From NCBI GenBank assembly GCA_002411175.1, contig DHRN01000079.1:1-39876 (forward strand): a stretch of 39,876 bases of DNA, given 5' to 3'. A model generated the notes under the pieces. The model had not been told where the DNA came from. It saw nothing but the letters and a program-made list of their open reading frames with translations, and made no database searches. The stretch is from Anaerolineaceae bacterium UBA5311 (GTDB lineage: Bacteria > Chloroflexota > Anaerolineae > Anaerolineales > Anaerolineaceae). Positions within the stretch are counted from its first letter, which is position 1, and every line of letters starts with the position of its first letter. Made by a program: the position numbers and the translations under genes. Below are positions 16,557 to 25,089 of this stretch, piece after piece.

Positions 16557-18169
16557 TGGCAACACTCAGATTAAATTGGAAAAAAGTGAAGCAGGCGCGC
16601 GAAGCCGCGAGACAAATCGCGGAGGATTCCAACACCTACACCCAACAATTCACAACCACAACGGTTGAACGCTCCATCTGCCGGCTGCTTGGGATAGATG
16701 GCGTTGACGATATGGGTGTGCCACTGCCGAATGTGGTGGTGGAGCACCTCGTCGCACACCAACTGCTTGGTCATGGCGTCACCTATTGGCTCGGACAAGC
16801 TGTAATCTCGTTGGGCAAAGAGCCGCAGGAACTTGCCGAGGCAGTTGCCAGGGGCGAACTCGATCTGACTCACACTCACCCGGTTGACCCGTACGAAGTC
16901 GATTTATGGGCAAGCAGGAAGGCGGAAGAGGCGCTGGCAAAGATTCACACCAACCGTCTTATCCGCGAAGAAAAGCTGCGGGAGTATGGTGACCACAGTG
17001 GTCCCTTGTTATACGTAATCGTCGCGACAGGTAACATCTACGAGGACATTGTCCAGGCTAAAGCGGCAGCCAGGCAAGGCGCGGATATTATCGCGGTTAT
17101 TCGCACAACCGGTCAGAGCTTGCTCGATTATGTGCCTTATGGCGCGACCACCGAAGGTTTTGGCGGGACCATGGCAACTCAGGAGAACTTCCGGCTCATG
17201 CGCGAAGCTCTCGATGAGGTTGGTGAGGAAGTTGGTCGCTATATCCGTCTTTGCAACTATTGTTCGGGGTTGTGCATGCCTGAAATTGCTGTCATGGGGG
17301 CGTTTGAACGCCTTGACGTGATGCTCAACGACGCGTTGTATGGAATCCTCTTCCGGGATATTAACATGCAGCGCACGCTGATCGACCAGTCTTTCTCGCG
17401 GATGATCAACGCGGCAGCCGGAATTATTATCAACACGGGTGAGGATAACTACCTGACCACATCAGATGCCTACGAAGAAGCGCATACGGTGCTCGCTTCG
17501 CAGTTTATTAATGAGCAATTCGCCCTCCAGGCAGGATTGCCAGAAGAGCAAATGGGACTTGGACATGCGTTCGAGATGGATCCGGAGCTCAAAAATGCCT
17601 TCCTGTATGAATACGCCCAAGCACAGATGGCTCGCCAGATCTTTCCCAATGCACCGCTCAAATATATGCCGCCGACAAAATTCAAAACCGGAAACATCTT
17701 CAAAGGGTATGTCCAGGATGCCCTGTTCAACATGGTGACTGTAATCAGCCACCAGCGCATCCACCTTTTAGGCATGCTGACTGAGGCGATTCATACCCCC
17801 TTTTTGTCGGATCGCGCCCTGGCTATCGACAATGCGAAGTATATTTCCACAAGTATGGCAGATTTTGGCAGTGATATTGAATTTCGACAGGGCGGGATTA
17901 TGGAACAACGCGCTGATGTTGTGCTCGACCTTGCACTTGATCTTTTAGAAAACATCCGCAAAGATGGGCTTTTTCGAACACTTGAAGAAGGCCGGTTTGC
18001 CGGTGTGCGGCGCCCCTTTGAAGGTGGCAAGGGTCTTTCGGGTGTGGTTACTAAGGAAGATCATTACCTCAACCCTTTTGTTCCCCTGCTTCTTGAAGAA
18101 GCCAGGGTTGGATCACAGCGCTACCACCAGGGTAAACAACAATCGGACCAAGGAGAGCAATATGAGTAA
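16556..18169 (+). CDS. kamD: Lysine 5,6-aminomutase alpha subunit
   Basis: Large subunit of the adenosylcobalamin- and PLP-dependent aminomutase that turns L-beta-lysine into 3,5-diaminohexanoate (or D-lysine into 2,5-diaminohexanoate). The 537-residue length and the N-terminal pattern (TTTTVERSICRLLGIDG, then a PLPNVVVEHL segment) match KamD. The middle has the TIM-barrel strands that bind PLP and the adenosyl group. The ATG shares one base with the kamC stop, and the 3' end overlaps kamE by 8 bases, typical of subunits made together. Confidence 0.96.
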   Translation: MATLRLNWKKVKQAREAARQIAEDSNTYTQQFTTTTVERSICRLLGIDGVDDMGVPLPNVVVEHLVAHQLLGHGVTYWLGQAVISLGKEPQELAEAVARGELDLTHTHPVDPYEVDLWASRKAEEALAKIHTNRLIREEKLREYGDHSGPLLYVIVATGNIYEDIVQAKAAARQGADIIAVIRTTGQSLLDYVPYGATTEGFGGTMATQENFRLMREALDEVGEEVGRYIRLCNYCSGLCMPEIAVMGAFERLDVMLNDALYGILFRDINMQRTLIDQSFSRMINAAAGIIINTGEDNYLTTSDAYEEAHTVLASQFINEQFALQAGLPEEQMGLGHAFEMDPELKNAFLYEYAQAQMARQIFPNAPLKYMPPTKFKTGNIFKGYVQDALFNMVTVISHQRIHLLGMLTEAIHTPFLSDRALAIDNAKYISTSMADFGSDIEFRQGGIMEQRADVVLDLALDLLENIRKDGLFRTLEEGRFAGVRRPFEGGKGLSGVVTKEDHYLNPFVPLLLEEARVGSQRYHQGKQQSDQGEQYE

Positions 18170-18950
18170 AGGTACCGCCAGCAAAAAAGCCGACCTGGAC
18201 ACCAGCCTGGATCTCACCTATTTGAAACCATATGGTGACACAATGAATGATGGTAAAGTACAGCTTTCTTTCACCCTGCCTGTACCAGACAGTGAAGTTG
18301 CCGTTGAGGCTGCACGGCTGTTGTCGCTGAAGATGGGCTTGGTTGAGCCGACTGTTACCTATCACGCCCCATTGGATAAAAGCTTTAGCTTTTTTGTAGT
18401 CTATGGAAGTCTAAGCCATGTTGTCGACTACACGCAAATCCACGTAGATTCAGTGGATGTCAACGTAATGACGATGGAAGAGACTGATTTATTCATACAG
18501 CAGAATTTTGGGAGAAAAATAAAGGTCATTGGTGCCAGCACGGGTACAGACGCGCACACCGTTGGAATTGACGCTATTCTCAACATGAAAGGCTACGCCG
18601 GGCACTATGGTTTGGAACGTTATAAGATGATTGATGCCCTCAACCTGGGTAGCCAGGTTACCAACGAAGATTTCATTCGTAAAGCTGTCGAGTTTGACGC
18701 GGATGTCTTGTTGGTATCGCAAACGGTGACCCAAAAGAACGTCCATATTCAGAACCTGACAGAGTTGGTTGAACTTTTGGAAGCAGAGCGACTGCGAACC
18801 CGTTTTTTACTGATTATTGGCGGTCCCAGGATTAGTCACGAACTTGCCAAAGAATTAGGGTGTGATGCTGGCTTCGGACCCGGAAAATATGCCGATGATG
18901 TTGCCAGTTTTATATGCCAGGAATTAGCTGCCAGAAAGCAGCAGAACTAA
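18162..18950 (+). CDS. kamE: Lysine 5,6-aminomutase beta subunit
   Basis: The 262-residue cobalamin-binding subunit of KamDE. The base-off B12 motif D130-A-H132-T-V-G135 is present. Lys143 in NMKGYAGHYG is the lysine that tethers PLP in the resting enzyme. A GGPR turn and a CDAGFGPG segment complete the Rossmann B12 domain. I chose the ATG at 18162 because AAGGAGA lies just upstream inside kamD; the open frame extends to 17964 but that part is only a shifted reading of kamD. Confidence 0.96.
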   Translation: MSKGTASKKADLDTSLDLTYLKPYGDTMNDGKVQLSFTLPVPDSEVAVEAARLLSLKMGLVEPTVTYHAPLDKSFSFFVVYGSLSHVVDYTQIHVDSVDVNVMTMEETDLFIQQNFGRKIKVIGASTGTDAHTVGIDAILNMKGYAGHYGLERYKMIDALNLGSQVTNEDFIRKAVEFDADVLLVSQTVTQKNVHIQNLTELVELLEAERLRTRFLLIIGGPRISHELAKELGCDAGFGPGKYADDVASFICQELAARKQQN

Positions 18951-18971
18951 AAAATAACAAAGGTAGGAATA

Positions 18972-19628
18972 ATGGAAAAATTAACTAATTTAGAAGAAGC
19001 AGTGCACCTTGTCCGCGATGGTGACACGATCATGGTCGGCGGCTTTCTGGCGGTCGGCACTCCTGAACGACTGATCGATGCATTGATCGAAAAAGGTGCC
19101 AAAGATCTGACCTTGATCTGCAACGACACAGGTTTCATTGACCGCGGTGTTGGGAAAATGGTCGTGGCAAAGATGTTCAAAAAAATCTATGCCTCACATG
19201 TCGGCACGAACAAGGAAACCGGCAGACAAATGATGGAAGGCGAAACCGAAGTGGTCCTGGTTCCTCAGGGCACCTTGATAGAACAAATCAGGGCTGGTGG
19301 ATTTGGTCTTGGTGGCGTTTTGACCAAAACTGGTCTGGGAACCTTGGTTGAAGAAGGTAAACAAATTGTTGAAGTGGACGGCGAACGATACTTGCTCGAG
19401 AAACCGATGCGCGCTGACATTGCGCTTCTTTTCGCTGAAAAAGCAGATTTGGCTGGCAACCTGACTTTTCATGGAGCTACACGCAACTTTAATACCTATA
19501 TGGGCGCGGCTGCGGACATTTCAATTGTGGAAGCCGGTGAGGTCGTACAGATTGGAGCATTATGCCCTGACAAGGTTGTCGTTCCCGGGGTTTTTGTGGA
19601 TTACATTATTGATGGAGGTGCGCTGTGA
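18972..19628 (+). CDS. atoD: Butyrate-acetoacetate CoA-transferase, subunit A
   Basis: Alpha subunit (218 residues) of a family I CoA-transferase. The N-terminal VGGFLAVGTPERLIDAL segment is the CoA-site signature, and ICNDTG and the GGFGLGGVLTKTGLGT loop are typical of AtoD/ScoA. In lysine fermenters this enzyme moves CoA from butyryl-CoA to the acetoacetate released by Kce, conserving the thioester. It follows kamE by 21 bases and overlaps atoA by one base. Confidence 0.93.
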   Translation: MEKLTNLEEAVHLVRDGDTIMVGGFLAVGTPERLIDALIEKGAKDLTLICNDTGFIDRGVGKMVVAKMFKKIYASHVGTNKETGRQMMEGETEVVLVPQGTLIEQIRAGGFGLGGVLTKTGLGTLVEEGKQIVEVDGERYLLEKPMRADIALLFAEKADLAGNLTFHGATRNFNTYMGAAADISIVEAGEVVQIGALCPDKVVVPGVFVDYIIDGGAL

Positions 19629-20290
19629 TGGATAAGAAACAAATACAAGAATTTATTGCCAGGCGAGTGGCATTAGAACTACAGGACGGTGACCTGGTCA
19701 ACCTTGGTATTGGACTGCCTACTCTGGTCGCAAATTTCGTTCCGGAGGGTCGGACTGTTCTCTTTCAGTCAGAAAATGGCTTTATCGGTTTGGGACCTGC
19801 CCCCGAAGAAGACGAAATTGACCCTTGTATTTCGAATGCGGGCGCGATGCCTGTGACCATTGTTCCTGGGGGAAGTTTCTTTGACAGCGCTATGTCCTTT
19901 GGCATTATTCGCGGTGGACACGTTGACACAACCGTTCTCGGGGCACTTCAGGTTGCTGAAAATGGAGATATTGCCAACTATATGATCCCTGGAAAGATGG
20001 TCCCTGGTATGGGCGGTGCGATGGATTTGCTGAATGGAGCAAAGAAGACGATCGTCGCCATGGAGCACACCGCCAAAGGCAATCATAAGCTGTTGAAAGA
20101 ATGCACCCTGCCCCTCACTGCTGTAAGTGCCGTCGACCTGATTGTTACTGAAATGGGAGTAATCGAAGTAACTGCCAAGGGATTTGTCCTGATCGAGCAA
20201 AACCCCGAATACAGCCTCGAACAAATCCGGGAAGCCACCGGCGCAGACCTGATTATCAGTATGGGTTTGCAGAAAATGGCAGTTGTCTGA
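19628..20290 (+). CDS. atoA: Butyrate-acetoacetate CoA-transferase, subunit B
   Basis: Beta subunit (220 residues), carrying the catalytic glutamate Glu49 in SENGFIG, which forms the glutamyl-CoA intermediate. NLGIGLPTLVANF and GGAMDLLNGAK are family signatures. I use the ATG at 19628 (TGATG overlap with atoD, GGAGG nine bases upstream) rather than the GTG at 19625. Last gene of the plus-strand lysine cluster; it faces etfA. Confidence 0.93.
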   Translation: MDKKQIQEFIARRVALELQDGDLVNLGIGLPTLVANFVPEGRTVLFQSENGFIGLGPAPEEDEIDPCISNAGAMPVTIVPGGSFFDSAMSFGIIRGGHVDTTVLGALQVAENGDIANYMIPGKMVPGMGGAMDLLNGAKKTIVAMEHTAKGNHKLLKECTLPLTAVSAVDLIVTEMGVIEVTAKGFVLIEQNPEYSLEQIREATGADLIISMGLQKMAVV

Positions 20291-20332
20291 TCGAAAATAT
20301 ATTTGCACAATGGTAAGCACAGTTTGTTAAAC

Positions 20333-20363
20333 AAAATTCGGGCGGGTCTTGAACTCGCCCGAA
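20333..20363 (-). terminator. Terminator between convergent atoA and etfA
   Basis: An 11-bp stem with one G-T pair (20337-20347 with 20353-20363) and a CTTGA loop. Read on the minus strand it is followed by TTTTGTTT, so it should end the etfA transcript. On the plus strand there is no T-run, so it is probably weak for atoA. Confidence 0.75.
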
Positions 20364-20415
20364 ATATCTTCAGTAAGGGAACTGCAATCAGGGGGGCTCT
20401 TTTACCGCCAGTTCA

Positions 20416-21438
20416 TTAGCTCAATTCTCGTTCGTTCCGAATTGCCTCTGTAAGCCTGGGAACAATCTTCAAAGCATCGCCAACAATGCCGACATCGGCT
20501 ACATGAAAAATCGGCGCGGTCGGGTCGTTATTAATGGCAATGATGAAGTCGGATTCTTCCATCCCAGCCAGATGTTGAATAGCACCAGAGATGCCGCAGG
20601 CAATATACAGATTCGGTCGCACCGTCTTTCCGGTTTGACCAACTTGCTTTGACTTGTCTTGAAGACCAGCATCAACGGCTGCTCTGGAACTGCCAACCTC
20701 GCCCCCAAGCGAATCTGCCAGCTCTTTCAACAAGGCGAAACCTTCAGCATTCTTCATTCCGCGTCCGCCGGCAACGATAATCCGAGCATCCTGGATATCG
20801 TGTTTAGCGCTGCCTTTTCTCAATACTTCCCGGATCGTCGTGAACATGTTATTCTCGATTATGGACCCATCAAATTCGATCACATTGGCAACAGCAGTCT
20901 CATCTGGCTCTCGTTTAATCATCACACCCGGACGAACGGTCGCCATCGCAGGGCGATGGTCCGGGCAAACGATCGTTGCCAATAAATTCCCACCAAAAGC
21001 AGGACGGGTCATCAAAAATCGATTGGTTTCTTCTTCAATTTCGAGAACCGTACAGTCTGCAGTCAGACCGGTATGCACTCTGCCAGCAACTCTTGGCGCC
21101 AGGTCGCGACCGATACTTGTCGCGCCAATCAGGATAATTTCGGGTTGATAACGTTCAATAACTTGCGCGACAACCTGCGTGTATGGTTCTGTTCGGTATT
21201 GTTCCAGTTTTTCATCATCCGCTACAATGATTGTCTGAGCGCCATATGCGATCAATTCTTTGGTCAGATCCGCCACGCGGAAACCAAGTAAGAGAGCGAC
21301 TACGTGACTGCCTGATTTCGCTGCCAGTTCCCGGGCTTTCCCGATTAATTCGAGGGAAACCGGAGTAATCTTGTTGTCGACTTGTTCTGCGAAAACAATA
21401 ACAGATTTTTCTTTTATTTCACTCATGTCGCTTCTCAT
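20416..21438 (-). CDS. etfA: Electron transfer flavoprotein alpha subunit
   Basis: The 340-residue FAD-binding subunit of EtfAB. The C-terminal FAD motif is clear: GSSRAAVDAG, then QVGQTGKTVRPNLYIACGIS and a GAIQHLAGM loop. It partners EtfB and butyryl-CoA dehydrogenase. The ATG at 21438 overlaps the etfB stop (ATGA); an alternative start four codons later (MSEIKEK) is possible. Next to bcd, the pair fits a flavin-bifurcating complex that couples crotonyl-CoA reduction to ferredoxin reduction, but bifurcation itself is inference. Confidence 0.94.
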   Translation of the reverse strand: MRSDMSEIKEKSVIVFAEQVDNKITPVSLELIGKARELAAKSGSHVVALLLGFRVADLTKELIAYGAQTIIVADDEKLEQYRTEPYTQVVAQVIERYQPEIILIGATSIGRDLAPRVAGRVHTGLTADCTVLEIEEETNRFLMTRPAFGGNLLATIVCPDHRPAMATVRPGVMIKREPDETAVANVIEFDGSIIENNMFTTIREVLRKGSAKHDIQDARIIVAGGRGMKNAEGFALLKELADSLGGEVGSSRAAVDAGLQDKSKQVGQTGKTVRPNLYIACGISGAIQHLAGMEESDFIIAINNDPTAPIFHVADVGIVGDALKIVPRLTEAIRNERELS

Positions 21439-22217
21439 AGAATATATTTCTCTTTCAACTTTTCAACCAGGTATTGGACAGATTCGTCAACTCCGGTCTC
21501 AATTACCGTTCCAGGTTGCTTTAACTTCTTTGGATTAGTTTTGATAACCCTGGTTGGCGAGCCTTTGAGTCCAATGTTTTCATCTTCCACAGGGACATCA
21601 TTTCGACTCCAGACGATGACTTCTTTTTCACGATAAGCTTCAAAAATGCCACCTGGGGTCATATAGCGGGGTTTGTTTAACTCACCCAAAGCCGTTATCA
21701 GGGCGGGCATCTTCGCGCTCACGATCTGATATCGATCTTCAAACTGGCGTTTAACGACAACTTCGTTTCCCTCGATTTGTAATTCTTCACAATAACTAAT
21801 ATGGGGAATGCCGAGGTGTTCGGCTGTTTCCGGTCCTACCTGGGCTGTGTCGCCATCAATCGCCTGGCGACCAGTGATAATCAGGTCATAATCAAGTTTG
21901 CTGATCGCGGCAGCGAGCGTTGAAGAGGTCGCCCAGGTGTCTGCCCCACTGAAAGCGGAATCTGTGATCAGATAGGCTTCATCAGCGCCCATCGCAAGGG
22001 CTTCCCGCAGGACTGCGTCAGCCTGGCGTGGTCCCATGCTGATCACGGTGACATGCGCCCCACGTTCATCTTTCAAGCGCAGAGCAGCTTCCAGCCCGGC
22101 TTTGTCATCCGGATTCATGATCGAAGGCACATCTTGTCGGATCAGGGTTCCTTTGACAGGATCCAAGCGGACTTCTGTTGTATCCGGGACTTGTTTTATA
22201 CATACAATGATATTCAA
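21435..22217 (-). CDS. etfB: Electron transfer flavoprotein beta subunit
   Basis: A 260-residue EtfB. CIKQVPDT at the N-terminus and GRQAIDGDTAQVGPE are family signatures; the latter loop is the region that binds the second flavin and NADH in bifurcating ETFs. The start is TTG at 22217, preceded by AAGGAGT. It lies 9 bases after bcd and overlaps etfA by 4 bases, so the three are translated as a unit. Confidence 0.94.
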   Translation of the reverse strand: MNIIVCIKQVPDTTEVRLDPVKGTLIRQDVPSIMNPDDKAGLEAALRLKDERGAHVTVISMGPRQADAVLREALAMGADEAYLITDSAFSGADTWATSSTLAAAISKLDYDLIITGRQAIDGDTAQVGPETAEHLGIPHISYCEELQIEGNEVVVKRQFEDRYQIVSAKMPALITALGELNKPRYMTPGGIFEAYREKEVIVWSRNDVPVEDENIGLKGSPTRVIKTNPKKLKQPGTVIETGVDESVQYLVEKLKEKYIL

Positions 22218-22226
22218 CTCGACTCC

Positions 22227-23366
22227 TTACTTCAACAGGCTTGCGGAGATGACCATCTTCATCACCTCAGAAGTGCCTTCGTAAATTTCAGTAATTTTAG
22301 CATCGCGCATCATTCGTTCAACATGGAATCCCTGGATGAATCCATACCCTCCATGTAGCTGCACGCATTCCCGGGTAACATCGGATGCAACCTGCGAAGC
22401 TTTCAATTTTGCCATGGCTGCCTCGTTAGAAAAAGGTTTGCCGCTGTCTTTTTTGAGAGCAGCATGATAAACCAGCCAGCGAACCGCTTCAATATCCGTC
22501 TTCATCTGAGCTAAAACAAATTGTGTGTTTTGAAACTTGGCTATGGGAGAATTGAATTGCTTGCGTTCTTTAACGTACTGGACGGTTTTTTCCAGTGCTC
22601 CTTCAGCGATTCCCAATGCCTGGGCGGCAATGCCGATGCGCCCGCCATCCAGGGTGGACATGGCGATGCCAAACCCTTTTCCTTCACGCCCCAACAAGTT
22701 CCCAATTGGGATGCGGCAGTCCTCGAAGATCAGTTCGCAGGTAGAGGAGCCCCTGATGCCCATCTTCTTTTCAGGTGGTCCAAATGTGAACCCGGGGGTT
22801 CCCTTTTCAATGATAAAAGCGGATATACCCCTCGTGCCGGCTGCCTTATCGGTCATCGCAAAAACGACGTAGGTGTCTGCTACCTGTGCATTGGTGATAA
22901 AAATTTTGCTGCCATTAATCAACCACTCATCACCGTCACGGACCGCTTTGGTCTGCTGCCCGGCAGCGTCTGTGCCGGCTTCGGCTTCGGTCAGGGCGAA
23001 AGAGCCCAATTTTCTGCCGTCAATCAAGGGTCGCAAAAACTTCTCTTTTTGCTCATCGGTGCCATGCATGTAAATCGCGTCTGCAGCGAGCGAGGTATGT
23101 GCCGAGAGAATCACTCCGCTTGTCGCACACACCTTCGAAATTTCTTCAACTGCAAGGATATACACGAGCGTATCACAGCCCTGCCCACCAAGCTCTTTCG
23201 GGAAGGGTATACCCAACAATCCCACCTCTTGCATTTTATGCACGACTTCCCAGGGGAAGCGATGGAACTCATCAGTTTCTTCAGCCCAGGGTTCAACTTC
23301 ATTGACAGCAAAATCATTGAAAAGCTGCTTCGCCATCAGGTGTTCTTTAGATAAATAAAAATCCAT
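22227..23366 (-). CDS. bcd: Short-chain acyl-CoA (butyryl-CoA) dehydrogenase
   Basis: A 379-residue FAD enzyme. Glu363 in IYEGTSEV is the catalytic base of short-chain acyl-CoA dehydrogenases. SFALTEAEAGTDA and the RKQFNSPIAKFQNTQF segment are family signatures. With EtfAB it reduces crotonyl-CoA, the product of Kal, to butyryl-CoA. The ATG is preceded by GGAGA. Flanked by hbd upstream and etfB downstream in the classic butyrate gene order. Confidence 0.93.
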   Translation of the reverse strand: MDFYLSKEHLMAKQLFNDFAVNEVEPWAEETDEFHRFPWEVVHKMQEVGLLGIPFPKELGGQGCDTLVYILAVEEISKVCATSGVILSAHTSLAADAIYMHGTDEQKEKFLRPLIDGRKLGSFALTEAEAGTDAAGQQTKAVRDGDEWLINGSKIFITNAQVADTYVVFAMTDKAAGTRGISAFIIEKGTPGFTFGPPEKKMGIRGSSTCELIFEDCRIPIGNLLGREGKGFGIAMSTLDGGRIGIAAQALGIAEGALEKTVQYVKERKQFNSPIAKFQNTQFVLAQMKTDIEAVRWLVYHAALKKDSGKPFSNEAAMAKLKASQVASDVTRECVQLHGGYGFIQGFHVERMMRDAKITEIYEGTSEVMKMVISASLLK

Positions 23367-23420
23367 ACAGTCTCCAGTTAAGGCGCGTTAAAACAACCGC
23401 CTGAATTTTGCAGTTCCATC

Positions 23421-24254
23421 TCAATATCGATAAAACCCTTCACCGGTTTTACGTCCCAGCTTGCCGCCCCGTACCATCTTGCGCAGCAGAGGATGCGGAC
23501 GATATTTGCCATCTTTGGTCTCGTCGTAAAGCACTTCCATAATCGCCAGGCAGACGTCCAGTCCGATCAGGTCGCCCAACTCCAGGGGACCCATCGGATG
23601 GTTCGCGCCCAGTTTCATGGCGGTGTCGATCCCCTCGGCACTGGCGACGCCTTCCGCTAAAATGCCGACTGCTTCGTTGATCATCGGGACTAAAATGCGG
23701 TTTACTACAAAACCTGCTGATTCCTGAACCACAACCGGAGTCTTACCCAGCTCCTGTGCGATCTCTGTAACACGGTTGACAACTTCGGGGGGTGTTGAAA
23801 GTCCTGGAATCACTTCCACCAACTTCATTACTGGAGCAGGATTGAAAAAGTGCATCCCAACCACGGGTCGATTCAACCCTTGTGCTATTTCAGTAATCGA
23901 TAAAGAAGAAGTATTGCTGGCAAAAATGGCTTCCGGTTTTACAATCTGATCAAGTGACTTAAAGGTCTCTTTTTTCACCGGCATCTGTTCCAAAACTGCT
24001 TCTATAACCAAGTCGCAATCGCCGCAATCCTCAAGAAGCCCCGTTTTAATGCGGGCGTTGATCCGGTCGGCATCCTCCTGGTTCATTTTTCCGCGCTCTA
24101 CCCGTTTCTGAAGACCTCCAGCGATCCTCCCTTGCCCTTTTTGAGCCAATTCGAGGTTGATATCGGTAAGGATGACTTCATACCCTTCGGTTTGTGCAAA
24201 TGCCTGGGCGATACCGCTGCCCATAGTTCCTGCTCCAATTACAGCTATTTTCAT
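23421..24254 (-). CDS. hbd: 3-hydroxybutyryl-CoA dehydrogenase
   Basis: A 277-residue NAD(P)-dependent enzyme: dinucleotide loop GAGTMG at 7-12, catalytic His135 in GMHFFNPAP, and SNTSSLSI before it. The C-terminal dimerisation domain is complete and ends in GKLGRKTGEGFYRY. It interconverts acetoacetyl-CoA and 3-hydroxybutyryl-CoA. This is not strictly needed for the lysine route but allows acetyl-CoA to butyrate flow. AAGGAGA precedes the ATG. Confidence 0.94.
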   Translation of the reverse strand: MKIAVIGAGTMGSGIAQAFAQTEGYEVILTDINLELAQKGQGRIAGGLQKRVERGKMNQEDADRINARIKTGLLEDCGDCDLVIEAVLEQMPVKKETFKSLDQIVKPEAIFASNTSSLSITEIAQGLNRPVVGMHFFNPAPVMKLVEVIPGLSTPPEVVNRVTEIAQELGKTPVVVQESAGFVVNRILVPMINEAVGILAEGVASAEGIDTAMKLGANHPMGPLELGDLIGLDVCLAIMEVLYDETKDGKYRPHPLLRKMVRGGKLGRKTGEGFYRY

Positions 24255-24305
24255 AAATTCTCCTTTATATAATCAGCCCGACTTCTGCCAGGCTGCTGTG
24301 AATAG

Positions 24306-25085
24306 TTATCTATTCCTGAATACTTTCTCTTTTCGCTTCTCGAGGAAGGCGCGCATCCCTTCTTTTTGGTCTTCAGTCGAAAAGCAAGCGCTAAATAAAC
24401 CTACCTCCAGCTGAATGCCTTCATCGATTGAGACATCGAGCCCTTCGTTGGCTGCCTTTTTTATATTGCGGATTGCGATTGGGGCATGGGAGGCGATCCG
24501 TTTCGCCATTTTCATAGCTTCTTCCATCAAGGTTTCGACCGGATACACCGCGCTGACCAAACCAATCGCCTGGGCTTCTTCAGCTTTGATGTTTCGGCAG
24601 GTGAAGAGCAGCTCTTTGGCTTTTGAAATTGAACCAATTACCCTGGTAAGCCGTTGTGTGCCACCAAAACCTGGGGTGATGCCCAGCCCGGCTTCAGGCT
24701 GTCCGAAAACCGCGTTTTCGCTGCATAGTCGAATATCACAACTAAGTGCCAGTTCATTGCCCCCACCCAGGGCATAACCATTAATCGCGGCAATTACCGG
24801 AATTGGAAATTTCTCTATCTTACGAAAGATTACATTCCCAAATTGACCAAATATCCGGGCTTGTTCCTCGTTCATTTCAGCCATCTCAGCCACATCTGCG
24901 CCAGCAACAAAAGCTTTATCTCCAGCACCTGTGAGCACCAGGCAGCGGGTCACTTCAAAATCGATCTGTTCCAAAACCTCGTCGAGCTCTGCCAAAACAT
25001 TAGTGTTCAAGGCATTTAATGCTTCTGGTCGGTTGATTGTCAGGATCCCAACCTGTTCGGCAAGTTCAAATTTAATAAAAGTCAT
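24306..25085 (-). CDS. crt: Crotonase / enoyl-CoA hydratase
   Basis: A 259-residue crotonase with both catalytic glutamates: Glu111 (GGGNELALSCD) and Glu131 (FGQPEAGLGI), and the oxyanion-hole segment AFVAGADVAEM. I chose the ATG at 25085, four bases after the thl stop, with GAGGTG spanning that stop; the open frame continues into thl but that is a shadow. It hydrates crotonyl-CoA or dehydrates 3-hydroxybutyryl-CoA next to Hbd. Confidence 0.93.
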   Translation of the reverse strand: MTFIKFELAEQVGILTINRPEALNALNTNVLAELDEVLEQIDFEVTRCLVLTGAGDKAFVAGADVAEMAEMNEEQARIFGQFGNVIFRKIEKFPIPVIAAINGYALGGGNELALSCDIRLCSENAVFGQPEAGLGITPGFGGTQRLTRVIGSISKAKELLFTCRNIKAEEAQAIGLVSAVYPVETLMEEAMKMAKRIASHAPIAIRNIKKAANEGLDVSIDEGIQLEVGLFSACFSTEDQKEGMRAFLEKRKEKVFRNR

Positions 25086-25089
25086 AGTT

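Noticed and set aside
17964..18161. Longer KamE starting at 17964
   Set aside because: This is a shifted reading of kamD; the family length, ribosome binding site and N-terminal motif fit the ATG at 18162.
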